64,000 bases of DNA from Pseudoduganella armeniaca (GTDB taxonomy: Bacteria > Pseudomonadota > Gammaproteobacteria > Burkholderiales > Burkholderiaceae_D). Below are positions 33,439-43,068 of the stretch, one piece after another (position 1 is the first letter of the stretch; each line of letters starts with the position of its first letter). The translations under genes and the position numbers were made by a program. The notes under the pieces are model-generated. The model saw nothing but the letters and a program-made list of their open reading frames with translations, did not search any database and had not been told where the DNA came from. The DNA lies in NCBI RefSeq assembly GCF_003028855.1, contig NZ_CP028324.1, positions 372,001 through 436,000 of the forward strand, written 5' to 3'.

Positions 33439-36102
33439 TTGTTTATAAAATATAACTGTCGGCTACGCGATGTCGTTGCCGTCGGATTGGCGTGGCTGCT
33501 TGCCGGGTGCGGTGGCGGCGGTGGCGGATCGTCCGCTGGCTCGGCGCCTGATCCCGCGCCAGGATTTTCCGTCTCTATCGACCGTACCGAGCTGCGTTTC
33601 TCGGGCGACGAAGGCAGCAGGGTAGAGCCGAAGATCATCGTCGGCACCGGCAGCGGCGCCAACGTGCCGACCACTGCTTATTTCGGCGGTGAGGACCTGG
33701 GCACGGCAATCGATCGGGTCGAAGCCCACATCAATGGTACGCAAGCGCAGTTTGTCGTCTATCCGAAAGCGCAACTGGCAGCCGGAGAATATTCGGGCAA
33801 GCTGAAGCTGTCGATGTGCGCGGACACGCAGTGCGCGCAACACTTCAAGGGTTCGCCAGTCGATGTGGCGTACACCGTCAGCATCGCCAAGGGATTGAAG
33901 GCCACGCCGGGCAGCGTCGACCTGCGTGCGCTGAGCGGCGCCTCGGCCTCCGCGACCGTCAATGTGCAGTTGCCAAGCGGAGCCAGTAGTTTCTCCGCCA
34001 CGACGAGCGCCAGCTGGTTGCAGGTGACCAATATTACCCCAAGCAGCATGACCCTTGTCGCCTCATCGCTGGCGCCCGGTTCGTATTCAGAATGGGTGAC
34101 TGTCAGGGCGTTGAATCGCCAGCAGGTTATTCCGGTCACCTACACCGTCACCGCCGACCCATCCTCGGTGACCACGATTGTGCCTGACCGGACCAGCATG
34201 GATTTTTCCACGCCCGTGGGTTATTCCAGCAATGCGCAGCAGTTGAAGGTAACGCTGCCCGCCTGGGTTAAAACGGTCGATACCAGCGTGGAGTACCGTA
34301 CCGGCTGGAACTGGCTTTCCTTCGTTGCCGGCGCTGGCGGAGACCTGAAAGTGGTTGCCTCGGCGGCGGGCCTGCGTCCCGGCGTGTACCGGGCTGATCT
34401 GGTGTTAAGGGGGACCCAAGTACAGTCCGTTACCGTCCCGGTCACGCTGAACGTGCTGAGTGCGGACTGGCAAGTCAGTGGTACCTCCACGCTGACAGTT
34501 GACGCCGCAAGTACGACCACCAGCTTGAACGGTCAGATCAGCATCGACGTGCCGAACGTGCCGGTCCAGGGCTGGCAGGCCAGCAGTGATGCCAGCTGGC
34601 TGACGCTGTCGCGCACCAGCGGCTCGCTGCGTACCGACAAGCTGGGCATTGCCGTCAACGTTCCGGAAATGCTGAAGCTGCCTAACGCCCGGACTTACAC
34701 GGCCGATATCACCTTGAGCCTACCTAACGGCAATACGCCCTCGACCAAGTTCACGGTCACGCTGGATAAAAGGCTGCCGGAGTTGAATTACGTCAGCCCG
34801 CACACCCGGCTGCCGGGCGAGAGCGGCAAATATACCCTGCGCGGTAGCGGCTTCAACGCCTTTGCAAATATCAGCCAGGTCCTGCAGGTGACCGGCACCA
34901 CGCCAGCCAGTGTCGTGCGGGTCAGCGATACGCAGCTCGAACTGACCTTGCCGCCCGCCCAGGGCGACGCAACGTTCGCACTGCCCAGCAACCTGGGCCT
35001 CAAATCGGACACTGTGACATTGAAGACTGTCGCGCAGCCGGCCATCGGCTACGCCGCGGTGCCGACGCAAGGCTACAAAGGCGGCATGGTATTTGACGCC
35101 GAGCGGAAAGCCATCTTCACCGTCAACAAAACGCTGGGTTCGCTGATGCGCTTCAGCCTGAATGGCAGCGCCTGGAACGTCAGCAGCGCGGCAGTGACGG
35201 GTGCCGACGCGGTCGCGCTGTCTCCCGACGGCAAGAGCGTGATCGTCACCGTCACCACCGGCCACATCAAGCTGTTCGATCCCGTCACGCTGGCGGAACA
35301 GGGAAGTTTCAAGGCTGGCTACGTCAGCGGCGATACCGTGAACAACCTGCCGCGTCTGGCGGTACGCAACGATGGCAAAGTGCTCTTTGCAGGGTATTCC
35401 GGCGTAAATGACGGCAACGGTGGCATGCCATATTTCGACCTGGTCACCCAGCGCTTTGGCAACATCGGCGGCGCATACAATTTTGGCTGGGCAGTCGCCT
35501 CCGGTGACGGTTCGCACATCAACATCGTGCAATCGGCCAGCTATTCGCCATTGCCGCCGATGGTGTCGCTCGATGGCGGCGACATGGTTGCAAAAGTCGC
35601 GCCTGGTGGCTTGACCTTCTGGTACGAGGGTGCGCAAAGCCTGCGTGGTGAACGCTTCGCGGAAGGCACCTATACGGTATGGGACCGCGACTTCAACAAG
35701 ATCGGTAAGGTAGTGATACCGAACACCGCATACATGGGCCGTACGCCGGTCTTCTCGCCGGACGGCAAACGCCTGTATGTGATGGCTTATGACAGCACGG
35801 GCTTATACAATGGTTCGACCAGCAAGCCGCGGGTTTACGTCTTCGACAGCAGCACCCGCATGGTGACCAGTACCGACTTGCCGTTGTTGGGTTCCTTCGA
35901 CCTGCCTGATTACCCGACTTGCAATATCAGTGCCTACGAATGCGACACGCGCGCGTTGGGTACGATCAGCCCGGATGGCAAGACCCTATTCTTCCTGGGC
36001 GATGTCAATCTGGTCGCGGTGCCGGTACCGACCACGCTGGACACCCGTGTCCAGGCCATGCGCCGCCTGGTCCTGCCGGCGTCGGCCCCGGCTCGGCGCT
36101 GA
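33439..36102 (+). CDS. large surface lipoprotein with BACON/IPT-like domains and beta-propeller
   Basis: 887-aa predicted outer-membrane lipoprotein. A signal with lipobox LLAGC at about 20-24 leads into a Gly/Ser-rich linker. Then come repeated Ig-like modules in the style of BACON domains (ASWLQVTNITPSS, ASWLTLSRTSGSL), an IPT/TIG-like module near 450 (YVSPHTRLPGESGKYTLRG) and a C-terminal propeller-like region with ALSPDGKSVIV and FSPDGKRLYVMAYD. The start is a TTG at 33439 in an AT-rich context with AGAGAG upstream. A strong terminator follows. Role unknown; the architecture suggests binding of polysaccharide or protein at the cell surface. Confidence 0.8.
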   Translation: MFIKYNCRLRDVVAVGLAWLLAGCGGGGGGSSAGSAPDPAPGFSVSIDRTELRFSGDEGSRVEPKIIVGTGSGANVPTTAYFGGEDLGTAIDRVEAHINGTQAQFVVYPKAQLAAGEYSGKLKLSMCADTQCAQHFKGSPVDVAYTVSIAKGLKATPGSVDLRALSGASASATVNVQLPSGASSFSATTSASWLQVTNITPSSMTLVASSLAPGSYSEWVTVRALNRQQVIPVTYTVTADPSSVTTIVPDRTSMDFSTPVGYSSNAQQLKVTLPAWVKTVDTSVEYRTGWNWLSFVAGAGGDLKVVASAAGLRPGVYRADLVLRGTQVQSVTVPVTLNVLSADWQVSGTSTLTVDAASTTTSLNGQISIDVPNVPVQGWQASSDASWLTLSRTSGSLRTDKLGIAVNVPEMLKLPNARTYTADITLSLPNGNTPSTKFTVTLDKRLPELNYVSPHTRLPGESGKYTLRGSGFNAFANISQVLQVTGTTPASVVRVSDTQLELTLPPAQGDATFALPSNLGLKSDTVTLKTVAQPAIGYAAVPTQGYKGGMVFDAERKAIFTVNKTLGSLMRFSLNGSAWNVSSAAVTGADAVALSPDGKSVIVTVTTGHIKLFDPVTLAEQGSFKAGYVSGDTVNNLPRLAVRNDGKVLFAGYSGVNDGNGGMPYFDLVTQRFGNIGGAYNFGWAVASGDGSHINIVQSASYSPLPPMVSLDGGDMVAKVAPGGLTFWYEGAQSLRGERFAEGTYTVWDRDFNKIGKVVIPNTAYMGRTPVFSPDGKRLYVMAYDSTGLYNGSTSKPRVYVFDSSTRMVTSTDLPLLGSFDLPDYPTCNISAYECDTRALGTISPDGKTLFFLGDVNLVAVPVPTTLDTRVQAMRRLVLPASAPARR

Positions 36103-36167
36103 GGACGTGCTGACAGTCAGTATCGCTTTGGGCTGACTTTCGCTGGAGGAAATCGCCCCAGCGTGTA

Positions 36168-36204
36168 ATGCCGTTCAGTCTAGACTGAACGGCATTTTTC
36201 TTTT
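36168..36204 (+). terminator. rho-independent terminator after the BACON/IPT lipoprotein
   Basis: A perfect 28-bp palindrome (36168-36195, 14-bp arms centred on TCTAGA) followed by TTTTTCTTTT on the plus strand. It separates the lipoprotein gene from the convergent glmS. Confidence 0.93.
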
Positions 36205-36307
36205 CAGGCGGTCGATGCACTGCCGTCAATGCTGGCTGCCGCGCCAGCAACGGGCGCACGTATCGGTCCCGTGCAGCAGCGGCAGCAGCCAGAACGACAG
36301 ACCGGGC

Positions 36308-38137
36308 TTACTCCACCGTCACCGACTTCGCCAAATTGCGCGGCTTGTCCACATCCGTCCCGCGCGCCAGCGCCGTGTGATACGCCAGCAACTGCAACGC
36401 CACCACGTGCAGGATCGGCGACAGGCAACCGTAGTGCTCCGGCAAACGAATCACGTGCAGGCCGTCGCCAGAGGTGATGCGCGAATCGACGTCCGTGAAG
36501 ACGTACAGCTGGCCGCCGCGCGCGCGCACTTCCTGCATGTTCGACTTCAGCTTTTCCAGCAGCGCGTCGTTCGGCGCGATCGTGACGACCGGCATTTCTT
36601 CCGTCACCAGCGCCAGCGGGCCGTGCTTCAGTTCGCCCGCTGGATACGCTTCGGCGTGGATGTACGAGATCTCCTTCAGCTTCAGCGCGCCTTCCAGCGC
36701 GATCGGGTAATGCATGCCGCGGCCCAGGAACAGCGCGTTTTCCTTGCGGGCGAATTCCTCGGCCCAGGCGATGACCTGCGGCTCCAGCGCCAGCACGGCG
36801 GAGATCGCGGACGGCAGGTGACGCATCGCCTTCATGTGGCCCGCTTCTTCCTCGTCCGTCAGGCGGCCGTTGACCTGCGCCAGCGACAGGGTCAGCAGGA
36901 ACAGCGCGGCCAGCTGCGTCGTAAAGGCCTTGGTGGAGGCCACGCCCACTTCCACGCCGGCGCGGGTGATGTAGGCCAGCTTGCACTCGCGCACCATGGC
37001 GCTGGTGGCGACGTTGCAGATCGTCAGCGTGTGTTCCATGCCCAGCGAGCGGGCGTGTTTCAAGGCGGCGATCGTGTCGGCCGTTTCGCCCGACTGCGAG
37101 ATCGTCACCACCAGCGTGTTCGGGTGCGGCACGCTGTCGCGGTAGCGGTATTCGCTGGCGATTTCCACGTTGACGGGGATTTTCGCGATCGATTCGATCC
37201 AGTACTTGGCCGTCAGGCCGGCGTAGTAGCTGGTGCCGCAGGCCAGCACCAGCACGCGGTCAATTTCCTTGAAAACCCGATGGGCCCCATCGCCGAACAG
37301 TTCCGGCATGATGCCCGTGACGCCCTCCAGCGTGTCGCCGACCACTCGCGGCTGCTCGAAGATTTCCTTCTGCATGAAGTGGCGGTACGGGCCCAGCTCG
37401 GCCGCGCCGGTGTGCGCATGCACCGTCTTCACTTCGCGCTCGACCTGGCGGCCGTTGACGTCGACGATCCAAATGCGGCCCAGTTGCAGGTCGACCACGT
37501 CGCCTTCTTCCAGGTAGATGATCTGGTCGGTCGTGCCGGCCAGCGCCATCGCGTCGGACGCGACAAAGTTCTCGCCCTTGCCCAGGCCGACGATCAGCGG
37601 CGACCCCTGGCGCGCGGCCACCACGCGGTGCGGTTCCTCGCGGCTGAACACGGCAATCGCATAGGCGCCATGCAGACGTTTCACCGCCTGCTGGACGGTC
37701 TCGAACAGGTCGCCGTTGTACATATGCTCGACCAGGTGGGCAATCACTTCGGTGTCGGTCTGGCTCTGGAACACGTAGCCCAGCTGCTGCAGCTCGGCGC
37801 GCAGCTCGTCATGGTTTTCGATGATGCCGTTGTGGACCAGCGCGATGCGGGCGTTCTCCGAGTTCGGCGAGAAGTGCGGGTGGGCATTGTGCGACGCCGG
37901 CGCGCCGTGCGTGGCCCAGCGCGTATGGGCGATGCCGGTGAAACCTTGCATGTTGACTTCCTGGACCTGCTTTTCCAGGTCGGCCACGCGCGACGTGCTG
38001 CGCGAGCGCTGCAGCTTGCCGTCCACGTGCAGTGCCACGCCGCACGAGTCGTAGCCGCGGTATTCGAGGCGCTTCAGGCCTTCGATCAGGATCGGGGTGA
38101 TGTTGCGTTGCGCTACTGCGCCGACAATGCCGCACAT
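36308..38137 (-). CDS. glmS: glutamine-fructose-6-phosphate aminotransferase (isomerizing)
   Basis: 609-aa GlmS, which makes glucosamine-6-phosphate from fructose-6-phosphate and glutamine for cell-wall synthesis. The start at 38137 gives MCGIVGAVAQ, exposing the catalytic Cys after Met removal; the open frame extends 5 codons upstream but would bury it. The glutaminase domain (1-240) has THGAPASHNAHPH. Two SIS domains follow (LACGTSYYAGLTAKYW, VTISQSGETADTIAAL), and the C-terminus ends with KPRNLAKSVTVE. Full length for the family. Divergent from an Lrp gene; no glmS ribozyme is seen upstream. Confidence 0.97.
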   Translation of the reverse strand: MCGIVGAVAQRNITPILIEGLKRLEYRGYDSCGVALHVDGKLQRSRSTSRVADLEKQVQEVNMQGFTGIAHTRWATHGAPASHNAHPHFSPNSENARIALVHNGIIENHDELRAELQQLGYVFQSQTDTEVIAHLVEHMYNGDLFETVQQAVKRLHGAYAIAVFSREEPHRVVAARQGSPLIVGLGKGENFVASDAMALAGTTDQIIYLEEGDVVDLQLGRIWIVDVNGRQVEREVKTVHAHTGAAELGPYRHFMQKEIFEQPRVVGDTLEGVTGIMPELFGDGAHRVFKEIDRVLVLACGTSYYAGLTAKYWIESIAKIPVNVEIASEYRYRDSVPHPNTLVVTISQSGETADTIAALKHARSLGMEHTLTICNVATSAMVRECKLAYITRAGVEVGVASTKAFTTQLAALFLLTLSLAQVNGRLTDEEEAGHMKAMRHLPSAISAVLALEPQVIAWAEEFARKENALFLGRGMHYPIALEGALKLKEISYIHAEAYPAGELKHGPLALVTEEMPVVTIAPNDALLEKLKSNMQEVRARGGQLYVFTDVDSRITSGDGLHVIRLPEHYGCLSPILHVVALQLLAYHTALARGTDVDKPRNLAKSVTVE

Positions 38138-38282
38138 GGAGGACCTCATCAATTAGTTTCAGGATGACGTCATCGTAGTGCAGCCTAACGGAAATAAGCT
38201 TTCTGGTTTCGGCGTATTATGAAATAATATTTCACGACATTTTGATGTCGAAATTTTCTTTCATTATATGGTGGAATTTTTT

Positions 38283-38753
38283 ATGGATCAATCATACCTG
38301 CTGGACGACGTGGACCGCCGCATCCTGAATGCCCTGCAACAGAACGCCGCGTTGACCAATGCTGAGCTGGCGCAACTGGTCCACGTGTCGGCGCCCACCT
38401 GCTTGCGCCGTGTCAAGCAATTGCGTGACAGCGGCGTGATCGAGCGCGAAGTGGCCATCGTGGCGCCCGACAAGGTGGGCACGCAGCTGACGGCCATCGT
38501 CGAGATCACACTGGACGTGCAGGCGGCCGACCGCATGGCCGAGTTCGAGACGCACGTGGCGGCGGCGGCCGCCGTGCTGCAGTGCTACCGGGTCTCGCCC
38601 GGGCCGGATTTCGTGCTGATCGTCCAGGTGACGGACATGCCGGCCTACCACGCGCTGGCGCACCGGCTGTTCACCAGCCACGCCAACGTGCGGAATGTGA
38701 AGGCCTATTTTTCCACCCACCGCAGCAAGTTCGAAACCCGCATCCCCGTCTGA
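38283..38753 (+). CDS. Lrp/AsnC-family regulator
   Basis: 156-aa Lrp-type regulator. An N-terminal helix-turn-helix (TNAELAQLVHVSAPTCLRRV) precedes the RAM ligand domain (QCYRVSPGPDFVLIVQVTD). The ATG at 38283 has GGTGG 8 bases upstream; a start 5 codons earlier is possible. Divergent from glmS across about 145 AT-rich bases. Target unknown; likely self and possibly an amino-acid gene elsewhere. Confidence 0.9.
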   Translation: MDQSYLLDDVDRRILNALQQNAALTNAELAQLVHVSAPTCLRRVKQLRDSGVIEREVAIVAPDKVGTQLTAIVEITLDVQAADRMAEFETHVAAAAAVLQCYRVSPGPDFVLIVQVTDMPAYHALAHRLFTSHANVRNVKAYFSTHRSKFETRIPV

Positions 38754-39405
38754 GAGGCATGGGTTATCCCGGCTTGCCCACAGGCGCCCCACAGCTTGCC
38801 CACAACGATTCACCATCCTTATCCAACGGCTTATCCACTGCAACCGACCCGCTTATACGCAGCTTATACCGTGGTTATACGCCATTGCCCACAAGCTTCT
38901 GCACATTGTTATACACAGCACGACAGGAGCACCATGGCGGCACAGCAGCGTGGGCACGGGTGCTGTCGGTAAACCAGGCACGCAGCTGGCCGAGCGACGG
39001 GACGATCGACCAGCCGAGTACCTCGCGCCGCCTGCCACCTGACGCCAACCGCAGCAGCACCTCGGCCGGCACGCGCGCTGCCGGTAAATCGGGCAGGCAC
39101 GGTTCAAGCGCATGCGGGAACGATCCTATCCACATCTTGTACCGCTGATTTTCCACAGCCTTATGCACTGCGCCGGTATACGCTCGAGCCTGCACAATGC
39201 GACGCATACAGGCTTACCCACCACTTGCGCAGTCCTTATCAACGCGCTTGCCAACAGAGTTATCCCCACCCGGACCGCCAAGGCTTGTTCGGCAAGCAAT
39301 CCAGCCCCCGATTGACGTTCTGCACCGCTTGCCCACCGCTTATCCCGCCGCTTACCCACAAAGTTCTCCACAAGCAGCGAATCGGACAGGCGGCTAGAAT
39401 GGCGC
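38754..39405. other. 652-bp non-coding region rich in DnaA-box-like nonamers
   Basis: No supported gene. Many TTATNCACA-like 9-mers occur: perfect matches to TTWTNCACA at 38909-38917 (TTATACACA) and 39149-39157 (TTTTCCACA). Single mismatches occur at 38831-38839, 38853-38861, 39126-39134, 39161-39169, 39352-39360 and 39364-39372, with further weaker copies. Another lies at 40014-40022, at the end of acpH. Most are in the same orientation. This could be a DnaA-titrating locus or a decayed origin-like region. Confidence 0.6.
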
Positions 39406-40032
39406 ATGAACTACCTGGCCCATATCTATCTCGCCCGCCACAGCGACGCCGCCATGGTCGGTGCCATGCTGGGCGACTTCGTCAAGGCGAACGACGTCGA
39501 CCTCTACCCGCCGGAGATCGCGCGCGAGATCACGTTGCACCGTCTGGTCGACAGCTATACGGACAGCCATCCGACCGTGCTCGCGGCACGGGAATTGTTC
39601 GGGGCAGGGCGGCGCCGCTATGCGGGCATCGTGCTGGACGTGTTTTACGATCACATGCTGAGCCGCGACTGGGCCCAGTACTGCGCACTGCCGCGCGAGG
39701 CGCTGATCGCGCGGTTTTATGGCGCGCTGACGGCCCATGAGCCGCTGCTGCCGGCACGGCTGCGCGAGATGCTGCCCTACCTGATCGAGCAGGACTGGCT
39801 GGGCGGGTATGCGTCGTTCGAGGGGGTGGCGCAGACGGTGGCGCGGGTGTCGCGGCGCCTGAGCCGCAACGGCCACCTGCTGCGCGAAGGCGTCGACGAC
39901 CTGGTGCTGCACCGGGACGCGATCGCGCGGGGGTTCGGCCAGTTCTTCCCGGACCTGGTCGCGTTCGCGACGGCGCGCCGGGCCGAACTGGCCGCTGTGG
40001 ACAAGCCGCTTACTTATCCACTTACTTCTTGA
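39406..40032 (+). CDS. acpH: acyl-carrier-protein phosphodiesterase
   Basis: 208-aa AcpH/DUF479 family protein, which removes the phosphopantetheine arm from acyl carrier protein. The family's N-terminal MNYLAHIYLA and GDFVKAND, then HRLVDSYTDSHPTV, and the metal-site-like FYDHMLSRDW are present. It overlaps the 3' end of glmU by 11 bases in convergent orientation. The segment before it is the DnaA-box-rich region. Confidence 0.9.
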   Translation: MNYLAHIYLARHSDAAMVGAMLGDFVKANDVDLYPPEIAREITLHRLVDSYTDSHPTVLAARELFGAGRRRYAGIVLDVFYDHMLSRDWAQYCALPREALIARFYGALTAHEPLLPARLREMLPYLIEQDWLGGYASFEGVAQTVARVSRRLSRNGHLLREGVDDLVLHRDAIARGFGQFFPDLVAFATARRAELAAVDKPLTYPLTS

Positions 40033-41398
40033 CCTTGACGGGGCGCTGCCAGTTCTCGATCGTCATCTGCTTGGGACGCGAGATCGTCAGCTTGCCGGCC
40101 GGCGCGTTTTTCGTCAACGTCGTGCCCGCGCCGATGGTCGCGCCGGCGCCCACGGTGACGGGGGCCACCAATTGGCTGTCGCTGCCGATAAAGGCGTCGT
40201 CCTCGATGACGGTGCGGAACTTGTTGGCACCGTCGTAGTTGCAGGTGATGGTGCCGGCGCCGATGTTGACGCGCGAACCGACGGTGGCGTCGCCCACGTA
40301 GGCCAGGTGATTGGCTTTGCTGTGCGCGGCGACCTGGCTGTTCTTGATCTCGACGAAGTTGCCGACGTGGACATCCTCGCCCAGTTCCGTCCCCGGGCGC
40401 AGGCGCGCATACGGGCCGATGACCGAGGCGGGCCCGACCACGGCCTGCTCGATATGGCAGAACGGCTTGATCTGGGCGCCGGCGGCGATCCTGGCGTTGA
40501 CCAGCACGCTGTGCGCGCCGATCGTGACGCCGTCGGCCAGTTCCACGTTCCCCTCGAACACGCAGCCGACGTCGATCGTCACGTCGCGCCCGCAGACCAG
40601 TTCGCCGCGGATGTCGATGCGGGCCGGGTCCATCAGCGTGACGCCTTGTTCCAGCAGGGCACGGGCTAGGTTGGCCTGGTGGATGCGTTCCAGCTGGGCC
40701 AGCTGCACCTTGCTGTTTACCCCCAGCACTTCCCACTCGCCGGACGGATGGGCGGAAACCACCTCGACGCCATCGGCCACGGCCTGCGCGACGATGTCCG
40801 TCAGGTAGTACTCGCCCTGCGCATTATTGTTCTGCAACTTGCCCAGCCAGGCCTTCAGGCGCGCCGTCGGGATGCACATGATGCCGGAGTTGATCTCGCG
40901 GATCTGGCGTTCCTCGTCGTTGGCATCTTTTTCCTCGACGATGCGGACGATACGTCCATCCTGGCGCACGATGCGGCCAAGGCCGAACGGATCGTCCTGG
41001 ACGACGGTCAGGATGCCCAGCTTGTCGCGGCCGGCTGCTTCCACCAGAGCGCGCAGCGAAGCGGCCGTCGTCAGCGGCACGTCGCCATACAGCACCAGCG
41101 TGGGAGCGGCGTCGTCCAGCACTGGCAGCGCCTGCATGACGGCATGGCCCGTGCCCAGCTGCGGCTCCTGCAGCGCGGCGGAGATGTCGATGCCGCCTTG
41201 CGCCTTGTGACTGTCCAGGGCAGCGAGCACCGCGGCGCCGCCATGGCCATAGATGACACATAATTTGGCCGGAGCAAGGCTGCGCGCGGTATCGATGACA
41301 TGCGACAACAAGGGCTTGCCGGCCAGGGGGTGCAGCACTTTGGGCAGTGCCGATTGCATGCGCTTGCCCATGCCGGCAGCGAGGATGACAACGTTCAT
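40022..41398 (-). CDS. glmU: bifunctional GlcNAc-1-P uridyltransferase / GlcN-1-P acetyltransferase
   Basis: 458-aa GlmU, making UDP-N-acetylglucosamine. The N-terminal pyrophosphorylase domain begins VVILAAGMGKRMQSALPKVL and includes LYGDVPLTTAASL. The C-terminal left-handed beta-helix acetyltransferase contains GPYARLRPGTELGEDVHVGN and VGAGATIGAGTTLTKNAPAG. The ATG at 41398 matches the family start; the upstream extension is spurious. It is separated by only 25 bases from the divergent lipoprotein gene. Acts in the same pathway as glmS. Confidence 0.97.
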   Translation of the reverse strand: MNVVILAAGMGKRMQSALPKVLHPLAGKPLLSHVIDTARSLAPAKLCVIYGHGGAAVLAALDSHKAQGGIDISAALQEPQLGTGHAVMQALPVLDDAAPTLVLYGDVPLTTAASLRALVEAAGRDKLGILTVVQDDPFGLGRIVRQDGRIVRIVEEKDANDEERQIREINSGIMCIPTARLKAWLGKLQNNNAQGEYYLTDIVAQAVADGVEVVSAHPSGEWEVLGVNSKVQLAQLERIHQANLARALLEQGVTLMDPARIDIRGELVCGRDVTIDVGCVFEGNVELADGVTIGAHSVLVNARIAAGAQIKPFCHIEQAVVGPASVIGPYARLRPGTELGEDVHVGNFVEIKNSQVAAHSKANHLAYVGDATVGSRVNIGAGTITCNYDGANKFRTVIEDDAFIGSDSQLVAPVTVGAGATIGAGTTLTKNAPAGKLTISRPKQMTIENWQRPVKVKK

Positions 41399-41423
41399 AT
41401 GGCCGAATTCGAGAGTTATAAAT

Positions 41424-42305
41424 ATGCAAAAGTTTAGCACGCAGACACTACGCACGTGGGGCATCCTGGCCGTCCTGGTCCTGCTGGCCGCGTGCAGTTC
41501 GCTGAAGCTGGCGTACAACAATGGCGACACGCTGCTGTATTGGTGGCTCGACAACTATGTCGACTTCGAGGACGAGCAGCGCCCCGAGGTCAAGAAGGAC
41601 ATCGACAACCTGTTCCGCTGGCACCGCAAGACCCAGCTGCAGGACTATATCCAGGTGCTGCAAAAAGCCCAGCGCCAGCTACAGGGCAATCCGACCCCGG
41701 CCGACCTGCTGGCGGACTATAACGACGTGCGGGCCCGCACCCAGGCGCTGCTGCTGAAGGCCGCGCCGGACATCGCCGACCTGGCACTGTCCCTGAAACC
41801 CGAGCAGCTGGAGCAGATGGAAAAGAAATTCGCCAAGAACAATGCCGAGTTTCGCAAGAAGAACATGAAGGGCGACAAGGACGACCAGAACAAGTATCGC
41901 TACAAGAAATCGATGGAACAGTTCGAACTGTGGTTCGGCAACTTCAGCGGCGAACAAAAAGACATCATCCGCCAGGCCTCGGACGCGCGCCCGCTCGACA
42001 ACAATATCTGGCTGGACGAGCGCATGCGCCGCCAGCGCAACGTGCTGGCGCTGGCCCGCAAGATCGTCGAGGAAAAGCCGCCGCGCGAACAGGCCATCGC
42101 GCAGATCCAGGCCTTGATCCGGGACAGCTTCAACCGCCTCGACAATTCGGAACGCAAGCCGTTCTTCGACAGCTATACCAACAGCACCATCGAGCTGGTG
42201 CACACGGTGATCCGCATCGCCACGCCGGAACAGAAGGCGCACGCGCAAAAACGCATGCAGGGCTGGATCCAGGACTTCTCGGCGCTGGCGGCCGAAGCCA
42301 GGTAA
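41424..42305 (+). CDS. DUF6279-type lipoprotein
   Basis: 293-aa lipoprotein: signal LRTWGILAVLVLLAACSS with lipobox, then a highly charged helical protein (EEKPPREQAIAQIQAL, KKFAKNNAEFRKKNMKG). The pattern LAYNNGDTLLYWWLDNYVD after the Cys is characteristic of the DUF6279 family. Divergent from glmU with a 25-base gap, so its promoter must lie within the 5' end of glmU. Function unknown. Confidence 0.83.
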   Translation: MQKFSTQTLRTWGILAVLVLLAACSSLKLAYNNGDTLLYWWLDNYVDFEDEQRPEVKKDIDNLFRWHRKTQLQDYIQVLQKAQRQLQGNPTPADLLADYNDVRARTQALLLKAAPDIADLALSLKPEQLEQMEKKFAKNNAEFRKKNMKGDKDDQNKYRYKKSMEQFELWFGNFSGEQKDIIRQASDARPLDNNIWLDERMRRQRNVLALARKIVEEKPPREQAIAQIQALIRDSFNRLDNSERKPFFDSYTNSTIELVHTVIRIATPEQKAHAQKRMQGWIQDFSALAAEAR

Positions 42306-42367
42306 GCGCAGGCGAGGGACGGCGGCACGCATGCTATAGTGCCGCGTCCTATCCGTTTCCTGACGTC

Positions 42368-42991
42368 ATGCAGAAGAAAAAACCCGCCAAAGTCCCCGTC
42401 CACGGCCCCCAGCACAGCAAGCAGGTGCGCATCATTGGCGGCGACTGGAAACGCACGCCGTTGCCCGTGCTGGAAGCGCTGGGCTTGCGGCCGACGCCGG
42501 ACCGGGTGCGCGAAACCGTGTTCAACTGGCTGCGCCACCTGCAGGGCGACTGGAACGAGGCCCAGGTGCTGGACCTGTTCGCCGGCAGCGGCGCGCTGGG
42601 CTTCGAGGCCGCGAGCCGCGGCGCGCAGGCCGTCGTCATGGTCGATGCCAACACGGCCATCGTGCGGCAGCTGGAAGCCGTCAAGGACAAGCTGAAGGCG
42701 AGCAACGTCACGGTCCAGCGCGGCGACGCCTTGGCCACGGCCCAGGCGCTGGCCGCACGCGGCCAGCGTTTCGACGTCATCTTCCTCGACCCGCCCTACC
42801 AGCAGGACCTGCTGGCGCGCACGCTGCCGTTGTGCCTGCCCCTGCTGAAGGAGGACGGCCTGGTCTACGCCGAGGCGGAGCTGGCGCTGACGGCCGAGGA
42901 CGCACCGGACTGGCTGGCGCCATGGGAAGTGGTGCGCTGCGACAAAGCCGGCATGGTGCACTTCCACCTGCTGCGCCGGCGCCCGGCCTAA
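42368..42991 (+). CDS. rsmD: 16S rRNA (guanine(966)-N2)-methyltransferase
   Basis: 207-aa RsmD, which methylates G966 of 16S rRNA. N-terminal VRIIGGDWKRTPLPV and TPDRVRETVFNWL are family hallmarks. The SAM motif is VLDLFAGSGALGFEAASRG and the catalytic motif is FLDPPY (NPPY-type). The basic Lys-rich start (MQKKKPAKV) suits RNA binding. It precedes coaD and a ferredoxin gene, a conserved order in related bacteria. Confidence 0.95.
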   Translation: MQKKKPAKVPVHGPQHSKQVRIIGGDWKRTPLPVLEALGLRPTPDRVRETVFNWLRHLQGDWNEAQVLDLFAGSGALGFEAASRGAQAVVMVDANTAIVRQLEAVKDKLKASNVTVQRGDALATAQALAARGQRFDVIFLDPPYQQDLLARTLPLCLPLLKEDGLVYAEAELALTAEDAPDWLAPWEVVRCDKAGMVHFHLLRRRPA

Positions 42992-43068
42992 GGCGACTGG
43001 TCCGTCGAGGCCTGCCTGAATTTAGGGCATAATGCGCGTCTGATTGGTGCATAACGCAGGGAGCCGCA

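Noticed and set aside
38137..38282. glmS ribozyme or riboswitch
   Set aside because: The upstream region of glmS is short and AT-rich with no ribozyme-like core; glmS ribozymes belong mainly to Gram-positive bacteria.
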